Source: Auxenochlorella pyrenoidosa (Eukaryota; Chlorophyta; Trebouxiophyceae; Chlorellales; Chlorellaceae). Taken from it: DNA of 18,773 nucleotides. Below are positions 1 through 11,500 of this stretch, piece by piece. The number at the start of each line of letters is the position of its first letter. Position 1 is the stretch's first letter. The notes under the pieces were generated by a model. The model did no database searches and was not told where the DNA came from. It was given only the letters and a program-made list of their open reading frames with translations. The position numbers were made by a program, and so were the translations under genes. The DNA lies in NCBI GenBank assembly GCA_001430745.1, contig KQ482032.1, positions 1 through 18,773 on the forward strand, read 5' to 3'.

Positions 1-31
1 TGTATGAGCCTCGCTGGCTCCGAATCCACTC

Positions 32-36
32 TGTAA
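32..36 (+). terminator. Possible TGTAA polyadenylation signal of a gene to the left
   Basis: The pentamer TGTAA lies on the plus strand at the left edge. In chlorophyte algae TGTAA is the usual near-upstream polyadenylation element. If it is used, it would end a plus-strand gene lying left of the window and converging on the phospholipase gene. A five-base match alone is weak evidence. I saw no TGTAA on the minus strand between the phospholipase stop codon and the window edge, so that gene's own signal is probably different or further left. Confidence 0.25.
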
Positions 37-145
37 GTCAAGTCAAGATTTACTAGCTTGCTTCTGTGCTTGATCGTGCCTTTTCAATTGTTGCAGTGCG
101 TGTTGCAGTACATGGTTCGTCAGAGGCTGTTGGGGGGTGGGGATG

Positions 146-3100
146 TCAGAATTCCGGCAAGTGAACTGTGAACATGCCTGCAAGCTCTGGCACTCGAGCC
201 TCCGCCATGTGCAATGCATGTGTGACCCTGCTGCCCTGTAGCAAAACCTCGTAGAGCACGTCAAAGAACGGGCCGCAATCGCTCCCCGAAGGCTGCAATG
301 CTGCCTTGCTGCTGGCGCGACAAATCACGCCGCTGGCGCCAGCCGCAAGAAGTGCCGCTACGAATTCAGGCGAGAGCGCAGCAGTCGCCACAACAAGCCT
401 GCCACGGAGCAGCCAGGTGAGCGTTGCGATGCCCGGGGCAGGCAGCAACAGCACAGGGCTGGAAGCCGACAGCAGAAACGATGACAACGGTCCACCCTCG
501 GCCCACTGAGTCTGACTGCTGAGCGCTGTGACCGTGCGCGCCCCAGGCAGCTCCAAGGTGGGCTGCCTGGAGAACACATCCACCAGTCGCGTTGCTGCGG
601 GGTCCAGCCCGGCTTCTTCAAGCAAAGCAGTTGCTTGCGAGCCTGCGCAAGTGAACATTCAGGAAATGCCTGGACTTGGCCTTTGCAGACTTTGGAACCA
701 GCCAGGCTCAGACGCGGAAATTGGTCAGAACAAAGCAGGCCTGGAAGAGCTGCCAAAGGCAAGAACGACAACTAACAGACAGGCAACATGCAGCTGGGGC
801 AAGACCACTGCTAAGCACTGACAAGCACGGGTCTTTAAACACAACATGTCCAGACACTCACTGGGCTCGACGACGACTTGGAGACGTTGTCGCCAGCGCA
901 GAACAAAACTGCCAGCAGCCTGCGAACAGCCCAGGTGTACCACGCCAACGGATGGCAGCAGCGATGCTAGCCGCTCCTCAAGCTCACCAACCAGCCCTCT
1001 CAAGCCATCGCTAGCAGCAGCCCCTTCAGCCGCACTCTGTGTTCCTCCTGGGGCTGCCATTGCCGCAGCAGGGGCTGAAGCCGGGGCGCCCTGCCGCCGA
1101 GGGGAGGCAGCTCCGAGGCTGCGGCTGCCTGCTGCCTGTGCCTGCAGGGCAGGGCTGTGTATGCGTGGCATCGTGCTGCCAGACCCCACTGCTGACACAG
1201 CTGCTGCAAGGCTCAATTCTGCTGGAGAAGGGACAGGTTATCCGGGCTTGGATGGGCTGCCAAACCAGCTGCTCAGGTAGGCTGACAGGCCGCCCATGTC
1301 GGATTGCTCCACCTGCTGTGCGCTGCCTGGCGGTTGGGCGCTGCTTCTTGCCGCCTCGTCGGCAACCGCTTCCCCAGGCTGCGCAGGATTGTGCCCAGCC
1401 GCGAGTGCTGGCTGCGCGGCCGAGGCTGGTGCTCCCAGCAGCACGCCTTCTTCCTGCTCCCATGGCGCTGTACCGGTAGGACCCGCCAGCGATTGCAAGT
1501 TGATAGCTGCGGCGCAAGCTGGCAGCAGCGACAGGGAGGCAGCCACCGCATCATCCAGTCCCGCCTGCTGCGCGCTGCCCACGCGCGGACAGCGTAGCAC
1601 CACCAGCCGGCGCCGTGCGCCCAGGCTTGGGGCTGTCCCTGACTGCGTGAGAGCTGCAAAGTTGCTCTGCACAGGATGGCATGCAAGGTGGAAATGGTTG
1701 CCCATTTTGTAGCAAGCCAAGGAGGGTTTAGTGCACTGGTGGTGGCTGCCCACCCGGTCTGCATCCTGCCATGCATGCTGGCTACACACCCCATTCCTCC
1801 TCGCACTCCCTTCTGCCGAACCCCTACGCACCTGCCCCAGCGCAGCTGCTGCACTGGCAAACTGCTGCTGAGTGGCCGGCAGCGCGATATAATCATCGGT
1901 GGCTGCCTCCAGCGCCGCCCAGCGCGCCGGGTCGATCTCGTCAAGCTCCATGGCGCAGCGCGGGTCGCTGGCGCGAAACCTGGGGCAGGAACAGCAGGCG
2001 AGGATGGCACCTCTTTCACTGATTTGCTCTGGCTGGACGAGGAGGGCCGGCTTGCGCAGAGGCTGGCACGCAAGGAGGCCTGCAACAGGGCCATGTCGAC
2101 AGAGCACAGCAAAGTGGCATGCCTGCAGAGCGAGAGCGCAGAGCATCGCTCGCACCGGAAATACTTGACACCAGGCACCAGCGGTAGTAGCGTGGCCAGT
2201 GCCTCCTCGGCCCGTTGCACATCAGTGCTGCAGCAGGGATGAGGGGCCGCGCCCAAAAGTGAGTGGCCCCCCAAAGGTGTCGTTCCCTTTCATGCGCGCC
2301 CCCTCGCCCTTCATGGCATGCGCAGCTCTGTCCAGAACCGCCAACCCATGCCTCTACAAAACAAAGAACTCGGTGTGCTAAGCTTCTTTGCGGATGACGG
2401 CAGGTCCTGCGCACCCGCGCTGTGCCACCCACCTGCTCTCTATGAGGATGGATCCGGTCTCCATGAAGGAGGATAGGCCCTTCTCGCGGCGGGCCGGGGG
2501 CGCCTGCCCCACGCCCAGGCTGACCATCACCTCAACCTGCGCCCAGGGCAGCCGCGCAGAGGGGGCTGGGTGCCATCCGCCCGACCTGCCTCCATCCAGC
2601 TGCCTCCTAGGAGGCAGCTCCCAAAACTTATGGCAATCTGGCGCCGCTTCGACAATCAGCGTTGCAGCGGGCGCAGAGCAGGCGGCGCTGTGGGCCAGCC
2701 TGCAGGCAGGCCGGGCCGCGCCCTCACCAGGTGGTCTGGCCACAGCAGGCGTGCCTCCTGCAGCGCGATGATTGATGGGTTGTTGGCGGTGACAGCGCCG
2801 TCCTGGAACTTGTCGCCGCCGCAGCTGCAGGCCGGGGAGGGGGGGGGGGGATCCTGTGCAGGTGGGCTGTCCGGGATGCAGGGCGTAGCATGGCGACACT
2901 ACTGGACATCGGGAGCATACTCTGGGAGTCCTCCATCATGCCCCTGCAGCCCTGCCCGCTGTCCGCACCCACCTGAAGTCCTCGAGGTAGAAAGAGGCGG
3001 CGGAGGAGGCGCGCACGGCCTGCCACACAGGGTGCTTGCATGACCCTCCATGCGCGCCCATCTGATCTGCCAGTGCCTCCGACCCTGGCGGCGGCTGGTA

Positions 3101-6100
3101 GGAGCGGAACACAAAGGGCGGGGCGGGGGTGACAGAGGCCAGCGTGCTGACCAGCGCCACAGCAGGCGCGCCCAGGCCCATCGTGTCTGCAGGTTTGCGT
3201 TGGGAAGGGGCCACGGAGTGGCATTTGAACACAACCAACCGCCATGCAGGAGCAGGGCAGGCCATCAGAACCGCCACATGGAAGGGCACACCAGCGTCCC
3301 GGAGAAGGGCGAGGGCCCTCAGTGCGCCAGTGTTGGCAGCCGCAGCCTGCATAGCACCACCTTAGCAACACCCGCAGCTCACCGATCATCGAATCACCGA
3401 TGCAGGCCTCGTGCGAGCCAAAGTCGCAGTACTCGCGCAGCAGGGCCTCTGCAACCACCAGGCGAATAGGGAGAACTCAAAAGTCGGTAAACCTGGCAAC
3501 TGGCAATAAGGCAACCATGGGTGTAATGCCCCAGGTTGACGGGCTTTGCAGCAGGCATGATCGGTCTGTGAGCCAGCAGGCAGCGCATAGTTTTGGGCTG
3601 ATATCACGCTACTGTTGCATCAGGTGGCGCCAGGGAGCTCAGCAGCGCACCGTACACTGCTGCGTCATGCTTGTAGCCCACCACCACGGCCCGCACATGG
3701 GAGGTCTTGTCGCGAAAGGTGCGGTAAAAGGACTGGAGGGCAGCGGCAGCACGAGGAGATGCAGGAAGAGGTTTGGAGCTTGAAAATCCACTGGCCGCCT
3801 GAACGGATCAGCACGGCAAGGTGCATGCCAGATTTGACTGCCCCGTGCCTGACTAAGCCTTCCTTTGCATGCCACCTTGGCAGCCGCAGCAGCATGCAGA
3901 GCGAACAAGCAGCCAGGCCGCCCAGGGGCCCACCTCCATCCAGCTCTCCTCCTTGGACTCTTTGGTGGCAACAATGCGGGAGAAGACGCGGCGCCCCAGC
4001 ACCTGCTCGCTAGGGTGGCAGGGCAGGCACCACCCAGCCTTGTGATGGGGGTTGGTGGAGTTTACTTACTTTGAACAGCGACCACCATGCATCCGGCGTA
4101 CAGCCCCAGCATGGCTGCCTTACCCGCTGCTGTCCCCCCACATGAACTGCCACCAGCTCGTGCGCACCGCGCAGCCCGTGCCCACCTTGTATATGTGCTC
4201 GCACTCATCCAGTGACATCTTGCGCAGCCCCAGCGCCACCGCCAGCAACCCGCCGGTGCTGGTTCCCACTGCCCAGCGAGCAGCACGCAGGGAATACTCA
4301 GTTGGGCGGGCTGGAAGGCTCGCAACAGGACATGCCAGCATGGAGGAAAGCAGGCATGCATGCCTGGCGCGTACTCAGCTGTGCTCATCGGCAGGCAGCG
4401 GGAGCTTTGCTGGGGTAAGCAAGGAGATCTCACCGATGAGGTCGAACAGCTCATGTATGCGCCTGCCCGTGTGCCGCTCCAGCTCCTTGAGCAGCCGCAC
4501 CGTGGCCATGCCCTTCATGCCCCCACCGTCTGCAGACAGGCTGGCGGCCAGCTGGTGAGGGCAGAGGTGCACAGCCCGCCACAGGCGCCAGGGGCAAAGG
4601 GCCCTTGTGCCCCGGGGGGCACTGCACACGGCGCGCCCACCCAGCGCGCCTGCCATGCACCCAGCAGCCTGCCTCAGGCGCTGGCACCTCACCCATGGAC
4701 AGGATGCGCACACCGCGCCCCTGGATGGGCGGCCGCCCCACTGCGCGCCACACCAGCTCGTTCTCCCCCAGCACCGCAAGCACGCGCAGAGCCGCCACCT
4801 GCGGGACGACAGCAGACATGGCAAGCCTGGGCCAGGCTGGCTGCCCAGCTCAACAAGTGCACAGAAACAAGCGGCTGATGGTCATCAGTCGAATTCACAT
4901 CCGCAGCCCACCTGCATGCGTGGCGGTCCCTCGTGACGCAGCGCCAGCGCCGACAGCCGCGCCATGAGCTCTGGGGTGCGTGACAGGCGGCGTCGGTTGT
5001 CGGGGCAGAAGGCCAGGTTGCCCAGGGCCTTGAGGGCCGCGGTGCGCACCTCCTCCCCCGGCTCTGCTGGCACCGCTGCTGCACCGCCCCTGCCAGGCCT
5101 GGCCCCTGCCGCTGGTGGGCTGCTGCCCACATTGGCGGGGGCCCCGCTGCCGCTCTCACTGCTCGCCCCGACCCCCACCAGATGCTGAAGAGCGGCTAGC
5201 AGCTGCGGCGTTGCGATGCGTGCCGACGCAGCGGGGGAGGAGTAGGCAATGGCTGCCAGCAGGCTCAGCGAGCTGAGCTGGCGCGCCTCATCGGCGGCGG
5301 GCAGCAGGCGCATGATGGCGTCGGCATCGTTCTCCACCACAGCGTCGGCCAGCGCGGGGCTGTGCTCCGCCAGCAGCGTCAGCGTGCGGCACGTCTCGCC
5401 CACCACTGTGGGGTTGTCCGACAGCGCCATGAGCACCTGGGCGTGGGGTGAGTGGGGCAGAGGGGCGGCGCAGGTGCTGGGCGTTCAGAGGCGCGTGCGC
5501 ATGATAAATGTGTGTGCTGATTTGGCCGCACTTTCACGCTTGCCAGCACAGCAACCTCTCACCAGCTGTTGCAGCCCGTTCTCCTGCTTGGCCATCAGCT
5601 CGCGGTTCTTGGGGTCCTCCTCTGCCAGCACGCCTGCGAGGCAGACGGGGCAGTCGAGCAGGGTGCCGTGCTGGGTTGCCGCCCGCCGAGGGACTCCAGG
5701 AAAACCTCGGGCCCTTGCTTTACTGCCCAGCACAATGCATGGGGGTGCACCACGCAGATGCGCCCTCGCAATGGCCAGCTCGACTACGCAGCCAGCACTC
5801 ACGCAGCGCGCCAGCAAGTAGTGGGTGGTGCCCGCTGCTGCGCCGCAGCATGAGCGAGAAGATGGGGCGCAGCTTGTCGGCCTGCACGGGCAGCAGGTGG
5901 GTGGAAGGGGGATGGGGCACGGCTAGGGCTGCACTTTACAAGGTACGAGCATGAACAGGGCAGGTGATGCCCTCCCAGGGCTCCTTGGTCCGCCGCCCTG
6001 CTCCAAGCACGCCCCCTCCGCTTGGCCCGCCGCCGCCCCCGCCCGCCGCCACGCACCTGCTTGCTGTCCCAGAGGGAGATGGAGGCCAGGGAGGAGGAGG

Positions 6101-8174
6101 AGCCCCCTGGGGGCGGCGGCAGCACTTGCACCTTGAACTCGCGGTGGGCGGGGTCAGAGGTGACGCACAGGTTGGCCACCTGGGCAGCGGGGAGGGCGGC
6201 GCGCCGGGCCAGGCAGGCAAAGAGATTACACAGGCAGGGCTGAAAGGCACGAGAGGGCTAAGGATGTCGGCATGGCTAAGCAGGGGCGTACGTCCTGGTA
6301 CCCGTCAGCAGGTTGCAGGCTCGCCTCCCTCTCGCCCAGCGCTCACCGTCAGGTGCTGCAGCCGGCTGCATGGCGAGATCTCGGGCAGGAACTCCAGCGG
6401 GTTGTCGTACAGGTGCAGCACGCTGCAGGGCGGGCCAGGTCGTGGGGCGGAGCAGGGCAGCATGAGGCAACTGTGGGGCCGGCGCCGGAACAGGGCAGGG
6501 CAGGGCGGGGCAGGGCAGGGCAGGGGAAGGCGCTCAGGGCAGAAGCGTCAGAGCAGGGCGGGGCAGGGGAAGAAGCTCAGGGCAGAAGCGCCAGAGCAGG
6601 ACAGGGCAGGGGAAGGCTTTTAGGGCGCAGCCCCTGAAGCGTATTGCGGCTGGGCGTACAGCGGCTGTGTGCAATGAAGATGGCGCTCCCTGCTGCCATT
6701 GGTGCCAGTGCCACACACCTGAGGTTGCGCAGCGAAGCAAAGCTGAGCAGCACGGAGGTGAGGCTGCAGGGCATGCCGCCAGCAAGAGCGAGCTGAGTTG
6801 AGGGGCCGTGGCAAAGCCATGCATGCGTGAGCCGGCTTTATCAAGAGCAATGCAGCAGCGCTGCTCTAGAGCCTGCGCTTCATGTTTGTATCCAAGCGCC
6901 CTCCCTCGCTCACCGGTTGTGCTCCAGCGTCAGCTCCTCCAGCAGAGTGCACTGCCGCAACTCGCCTGCAGGACAGGCCGCAGGCAGCCAGGGGGGTGAT
7001 GCCATGAATGCTTGCACAGCAGCAGGCGGGAGGCAGGCTTTTTGCAGATGGGCACACAGTGTGTGCATGCACAACTGTGCCATGAGGGTCACTGCTGCAC
7101 AGTTGCATGTGCACTCGGGCTGATGTGCATAGGCACCCCACCCGGCAGGATGGTGAGCTGGTTGGAGTCTGCCGCCAGCACCCGCAGCTTGGTGAGCTTG
7201 CCAATGTCTGGGGGCAGGATGCGCAGGGCATTGCCCACAACGCGCAGCTCCTGGGGTGGAGGGTCAGGGCAGCGGACACGGGTGAGAGAGCTTGGCAGAC
7301 AGGCTGCCAGTAAGTCCTGCCTTGTTCAAAAAACAGCAGGTGGTGTCCGCACTGCAGCGGGAACGGCAGCACACAGCTGAAGCGCATCACGCAGCCGACA
7401 CCCCCACCAACACATGGGGCTCTTCCCCGACACCTGCAGCTCGGTGAGCAGGCCGATGCAGGCGGGCAGCGCCGACAGCCCCGCGTGGCTGAGGTCCAGG
7501 CAGCGCAGCGAGGTGAAGCGCGCCAGCACGCGCGCGTCGGCCAGGGCCGCCACCGCCCCGGCATCCGCCACCCGCAGCTTGGCGACGGCTGCCACCTCCA
7601 GGGCGCTCCACACCTCGAGCGCCAGCGAGGTGCCCAGGGGTGCGCTGCCGCCGGCGCGGCCCAGCTCCACCTCGCTCAGGGCGGCGCGAGTGGCCTGCAC
7701 GGTGAGGGCCAGGCGCACCGGCCCGGCGCCGCGACCAAATGCTGCAGCCGCCACCACGCCCAGCAGCGGTGGGTGGGCGGGCGTGGCCGCGCTGAGCTGC
7801 ACCCGCACATGCTCTTGGACCAGGGAGGGGCTGGCCAGCGCGTCGTGCAGCGCGCCCAGCACGCCCGCCTCGCTCTCGCCACCCGCCCAGCTCAGCTCCT
7901 GGCGCTGCGGTGCGTCGGCCTCGCCTTCATGACTTCAGGGAGGAGAAGTGTTTGTAGGCAATTGCAGGGCAGTTGAATCACGGTGACGGTAAAGGAACGC
8001 TCATCCTGGCGGCGGCGGCAGCGGCGGCGACGGTTGGCAGGAGCAGCCACCAGCAGGTCCAAGATCGCGCAACCAAGATTGATCAACCCAGCGGAGGTTT
8101 CGAAAGAAGGGAACCGACCTGAAGCCCAGGGAGAGCCTCCAAACGTCGGGTTCCTTCTTCCTGAAGGAGAACAT
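146..8174 (-). CDS. PLAI: Phospholipase A I homolog (LRR - armadillo-like - patatin lipase)
   Basis: Predicted lipolytic acyl hydrolase releasing fatty acids from phospho- or galactolipids; in Arabidopsis, PLAI is linked to jasmonate supply. Proposed exons: 8174-8119, 7932-7434, 7250-7142, 6965-6914, 6763-6719, 6422-6347, 6179-6057, 5881-5803, 5633-5563, 5436-4912, 4798-4693, 4529-4434, 4268-4186, 4002-3934, 3732-3613, 3446-3383, 3186-2973, 2824-2728, 2536-2433, 2227-2156, 1979-1832, 1666-1266, 1124-862, 642-146. These join in phase to 1,322 residues, against about 1,311 in Arabidopsis, and are collinear with it. The start MFSFRKKEPDVWRLSLGF resembles the plant N-terminus. Leucine-rich repeats span about 155-285 and armadillo-like helices about 320-580 (KALGNLAFCPDNRR). 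The patatin domain has oxyanion loop DGGGMKG (581-587), nucleophile motif GTSTGG (Ser616) and catalytic Asp804 in QDGAVTANNP. MELDEIDPARW and the terminal FTVHLPEF also match the family. There is no obvious signal peptide or membrane segment. Identity is firm. The exon 15/16 and 22/23 junctions are uncertain: the donors there are weak. Confidence 0.92.
2839..2850. repeat. G12/C12 homopolymer inside a splice-acceptor pyrimidine tract
   Basis: Twelve G in a row on the plus strand read as C12 on the sense strand of the phospholipase gene. They form the pyrimidine tract 14 bases upstream of the acceptor that opens the exon carrying catalytic Asp804 (exon start 2824). The length of such a run is easily misread in sequencing, but it is intronic, so an error would not shift the reading frame. 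Confidence 0.85.
6491..6626. repeat. GGGCA-rich minisatellite with 43-bp period in a phospholipase intron
   Basis: In the PLAI intron between exons at 6763-6719 and 6422-6347, the plus strand first carries a run of GGGCA/GGGCG units (about 6491-6525). A 43-bp unit then starts with gggcaggggaag at 6518, 6561 and 6604, giving about 2.5 copies with few differences. Many runs of three or four G separated by one or two bases make G-quadruplex formation plausible on the plus strand, which is the template strand for this minus-strand gene. Confidence 0.8.
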
Positions 8175-8439
8175 GGCGCGCCTGGGCGAACATACCCCGA
8201 GCTCCAATGTTACGAGGGGCACAGGGCTCGCACCTCCAGGCTCCCCCTGAAAATTTCCGCCGGCTGCTTTGCCGTGCTGAGCTCTTCTAGCAGAATTCCG
8301 CATCCTGCGGTGCCAGTCCAGGAGAGCATCGCCTGGTGCGTCGTTCGCCCACAGCCGATCGCCGGCCGATGCCCTGCTCGTGAAGCCAAAGTGATCAAGT
8401 CCTCTGCCCCCAGGCTCCTGCACACCTGCCCACGCAGCC
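8175..8439. promoter_or_regulatory. Divergent promoter region between PLAI and APC2
   Basis: These 265 bp separate the two ATG codons, which point away from each other, so the segment must hold both 5' UTRs and both promoters unless one has a more distant untranslated exon. I see no TATA box. A short AT-richer patch (ctgaaaatttccgcc, near 8247-8261) contains TTTCCGCC. This resembles E2F-type sites but departs from the plant consensus at one position, so I do not call it a site. APC2 starts in a good context (gcagccATGg). Confidence 0.6.
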
Positions 8440-8500
8440 ATGGCAGGCGCTGCAATTGCATGGTCCCAGCTGCAGCAGGTCTCCACCGCGCAGCTTGCCA

Positions 8501-8532
<32 letters not shown>

Positions 8533-11500
8533 CTGGTGGCCGAGGCAGTGGACGCGGCAGCGGCGCAGGGCCTGGCCTCCCTGGTGCCTGCGCAGCTGCT
8601 TGGTGCCGCCTCTGCCGCGTTGCAGGTGCGCCTGTCTCAGCTGCGCAGCATGCTCTCCGCCGTGCACGACGGCCTAGCAGCGGCCAACATGGGCGAGGAC
8701 ATCAATGATGATGGCGAGGCTGAGGGGCAGCCCGGCCTGCCGGAGGAGGTGGAAGCCATGCTGGTCAAGGTGCTGCGGGTGAGTCCTGAACTGCAAGGCT
8801 CACAGCTGCTGTGCCCTTCTTGGTGGGGCCCAGCCTGCCAGCCCTTCATGCCATGCCGCTGCATGGAAGCAAGCCTGCCGTGCCGCTGTGTGCAGAGCAT
8901 CCTGCCAGCCCGCAAGCGTGCCGGCTCCCTCACATGCAGGAGCTGTGCGTGGCCGTGGAGTCGGCTGCAGAGCTGCTGTCCCAGCTGTGCGACCGCGCCC
9001 TGCGTGCCCAACCGGCGCTGGGTCCGGGTGATCGCGCGGCGCTTCTGTCGGCAGGGGCATGCTTCCGGCGGCAGGCGGCCGCTGCAATTGTGGGGGGACA
9101 GGGCGGCCCTGACTGGGCGGGTGAGCAAGCGGGCCGGTATGCCGGCAGGTCGGGGCAGGGGATTCTGTGCACTGTGCATCAGGTGGCACCGGTGATACCT
9201 GCTCTTGCGTCTGTCGACATCAACTCAAGGGCTGGGCATTTCTGCGGGCACTGGCAGCACAACTCTGAGCGGGCATTGGCAGCACAAGTCTGCAAAGGCA
9301 GAGCCAGCAGCAGTGTCCGCATCACTGCCCCCGCCGTGCAGGCCTGCTGTACCGGTATTACTGGCACAAGCTGCAGGAGCTCAGCCATGCGGCAGAGATG
9401 CAGCAGGAGGCGGAGGAGGAGGGCGGCATGACAAAGGATGCACCCGACATGGACGGCCCGGCCATGCCCCCGAGCTGGGCGCGGCAGCTGCAGGAGGTGG
9501 CCGCTTACTCCCGCAAGCTGGGCCTCGAGGTGGGGCGGGATGAACAGCTGCGAACTGGAAGGAGGGCTGGGCTGTGAGATGGGAGCCCGGTCTGGATGCG
9601 GTGTGGCGCTGGGCGCTCACCACGTCAGATTATGGACACTGCTGCCGTTCCGGCCCGTGTGCCAACTGCTGTCGACCCCTTGTCTGGCAGGCGGTGAGCG
9701 AGGAGGCGTACGCCGCGGTGGTGTGCCGCCACCTGCGCGGGCGGCTGGTCAACCACTCCGCGCGCGCATTTGACCGTCGCATGCTGGAGCCCGCCCTGCG
9801 CTACTCGGCCTCCACCCCCGTCGCCTTCCTGCGCCTGGTGCTGCCCGAGGGGGTGAGTGGCCACGGGTCGACACACCGCGGGTGTGCAGGTTGCGTTGCG
9901 AGTGACGCAAGTGGTGTGGAGGATGCACTGTCTGCTGAGTGAGCTCCAAGACCTCCCACTCCCGGGGCCAGCCTCCCTCCTCTGCGCTCCCAACTGCTGC
10001 TCTCAGCGTGGGCTTGATATTGAGCACCGGCAACCTCCTTGCGCTGAACCGGGCCCCCTCCCCAGCAGAGGGCCAGCGAGGCTGCCCTGGAGCACTGGGG
10101 CCAGCGGCTGAGCTACTACGTGTACGAGACAGTGGGCAGCCTGCGCATCGGCGACATGTTTGACATTGTGGTGGACTACCCAGACAGGTGGGGTAGGGGC
10201 CTTGTACGAGGGTGGGGTGGCCCGGCATGCTTGTGGTGCCGGGGCCGGCTGCACAGCTGTGGAGGGGGGCAGCCTGGGTGGAGGGGGGCGCAGGATCAAG
10301 GGTGGCGAGTTTTTGGCGCGCGTGCTTCGTGCCTAAGCAAAAAATGGGAATCGTCTGGGGTTTTGAAGGAACCCAACTCTCCCCTCCTGCGCCGCCCCGC
10401 CCCGCCGCAGCCTGCCGGCCATTGAGGACATCCGGCACTGCCTGCAGAACACCAACCTGCACCGAAAGTTTGTGGCGGTGTTCCGCAGGGCGCTGCAGGA
10501 CCGGCTGCTGCACCCGGGTGGGGAGGGGGCCTGCTGCTCAGGGCGTGGCAGCATGGTGGCCGAGCAAGCTGCACTTAGCGCGGCAGGGCGCAGGGAGGGC
10601 TGGCTGCCGACAAGGATGCAGGGCACAATGGACAGAGCGCTTTCTCCTGCTCATGCCCGCAAGCAGTGGCTGTTTCAACCCTCTGCACGCTCCGCCCTCT
10701 GCGCCCCAACCCCACCTGCAGGCGCCGCCACCAGCGACATCATCCAGCAGTACGTGTCGACCATCAAGGCCCTGGCGCACATCGACCCCGCCGGCGCCAT
10801 CCTGGCGGCCGTGGGCGGCCCCATCCGCGCCTACCTGCGCCAGCGCCGCGACACCATCCGCTGCGTGGTCACCATGCTGACGGCGGACGAGGAGGACGCG
10901 GCGGCCGCCTCGCTGCACGCCGAGCTGGGCAACGCAGAGGCGGCGCCAGAGGTGGGCCCGAGGGGGGGGGCACCGTTTGGGGCCAGAAGCCTGCTGCGGG
11001 GGCGGCAAATGCGGCAGGGTCGCAAGATTGGGCCACCCAGGGGGGAGATGCCCGTCCTCTGCGCCGTGCTTGCCCCCATGGCGTGTGGGCCCGGCCCACG
11101 ACATGCCCATCCCCGCCGCCTGCAGGACTGCGACAGCGACTTTGAGGGCGGCGAGGCGGATGCCGCGGCGCTCCGCGAGGCAGACCGCTGGGAGCCAGAC
11201 CCCGGTGTGTGGCGGGCCAGGCTGGCCAAGAGCTGCGCTGGGCCGGCAGCTGCTCAAATGCAGCTCGCATCACACCCTGGGTCAACCCTCCCTGCCCATC
11301 TCTGCTCCAGCGCGCCCCCACCACCACCACCACCACCACCACCACCACACACACACACACACACACAACCACCACCTCCACCACCACCACCACCCGCAGT
11401 GGACGCCGACCCGTCGCGCGCCTCCAGCGCCGCCCAGGCCGGCGACGTCATCTCCAAGCTGGTGGGCATCTACGGCAGCAAGGAGCTGTTCATCAGCGAG

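Noticed and set aside
1676..2242. A 188-codon plus-strand open frame
   Set aside because: It overlaps PLAI exons 20 and 21, whose translation (RAEEALATLL and MELDEIDPARW) is conserved on the minus strand.
3613..3733. Possible frameshift in the PLAI patatin domain because the exon soon meets a TGA and has no good GT donor
   Set aside because: A weak donor (ACA|GTAGCG at 3612) with acceptor cagag|gcc restores the frame, and the downstream conserved blocks are all intact. A pseudogene is not supported, though the exact junction stays uncertain.
5964..6623. A 219-codon plus-strand open frame with proline and Gly/Gln/Arg-rich sequence
   Set aside because: It is antisense to conserved PLAI exons and runs through the GGGCA minisatellite. 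The composition is simple-repeat translation.
8247..8261. E2F-like word TTTCCGCC in the divergent promoter
   Set aside because: It differs from the plant E2F consensus WTTSSCSS at one position, and a single inexact 8-mer is expected by chance.
7983..8708. A 241-codon plus-strand open frame across the divergent promoter and start of APC2
   Set aside because: It overlaps PLAI exon 1 and its first intron on the opposite strand, reads the APC2 glycine codons in another frame as a long arginine run, and has no conserved content. It is a by-product of high GC.
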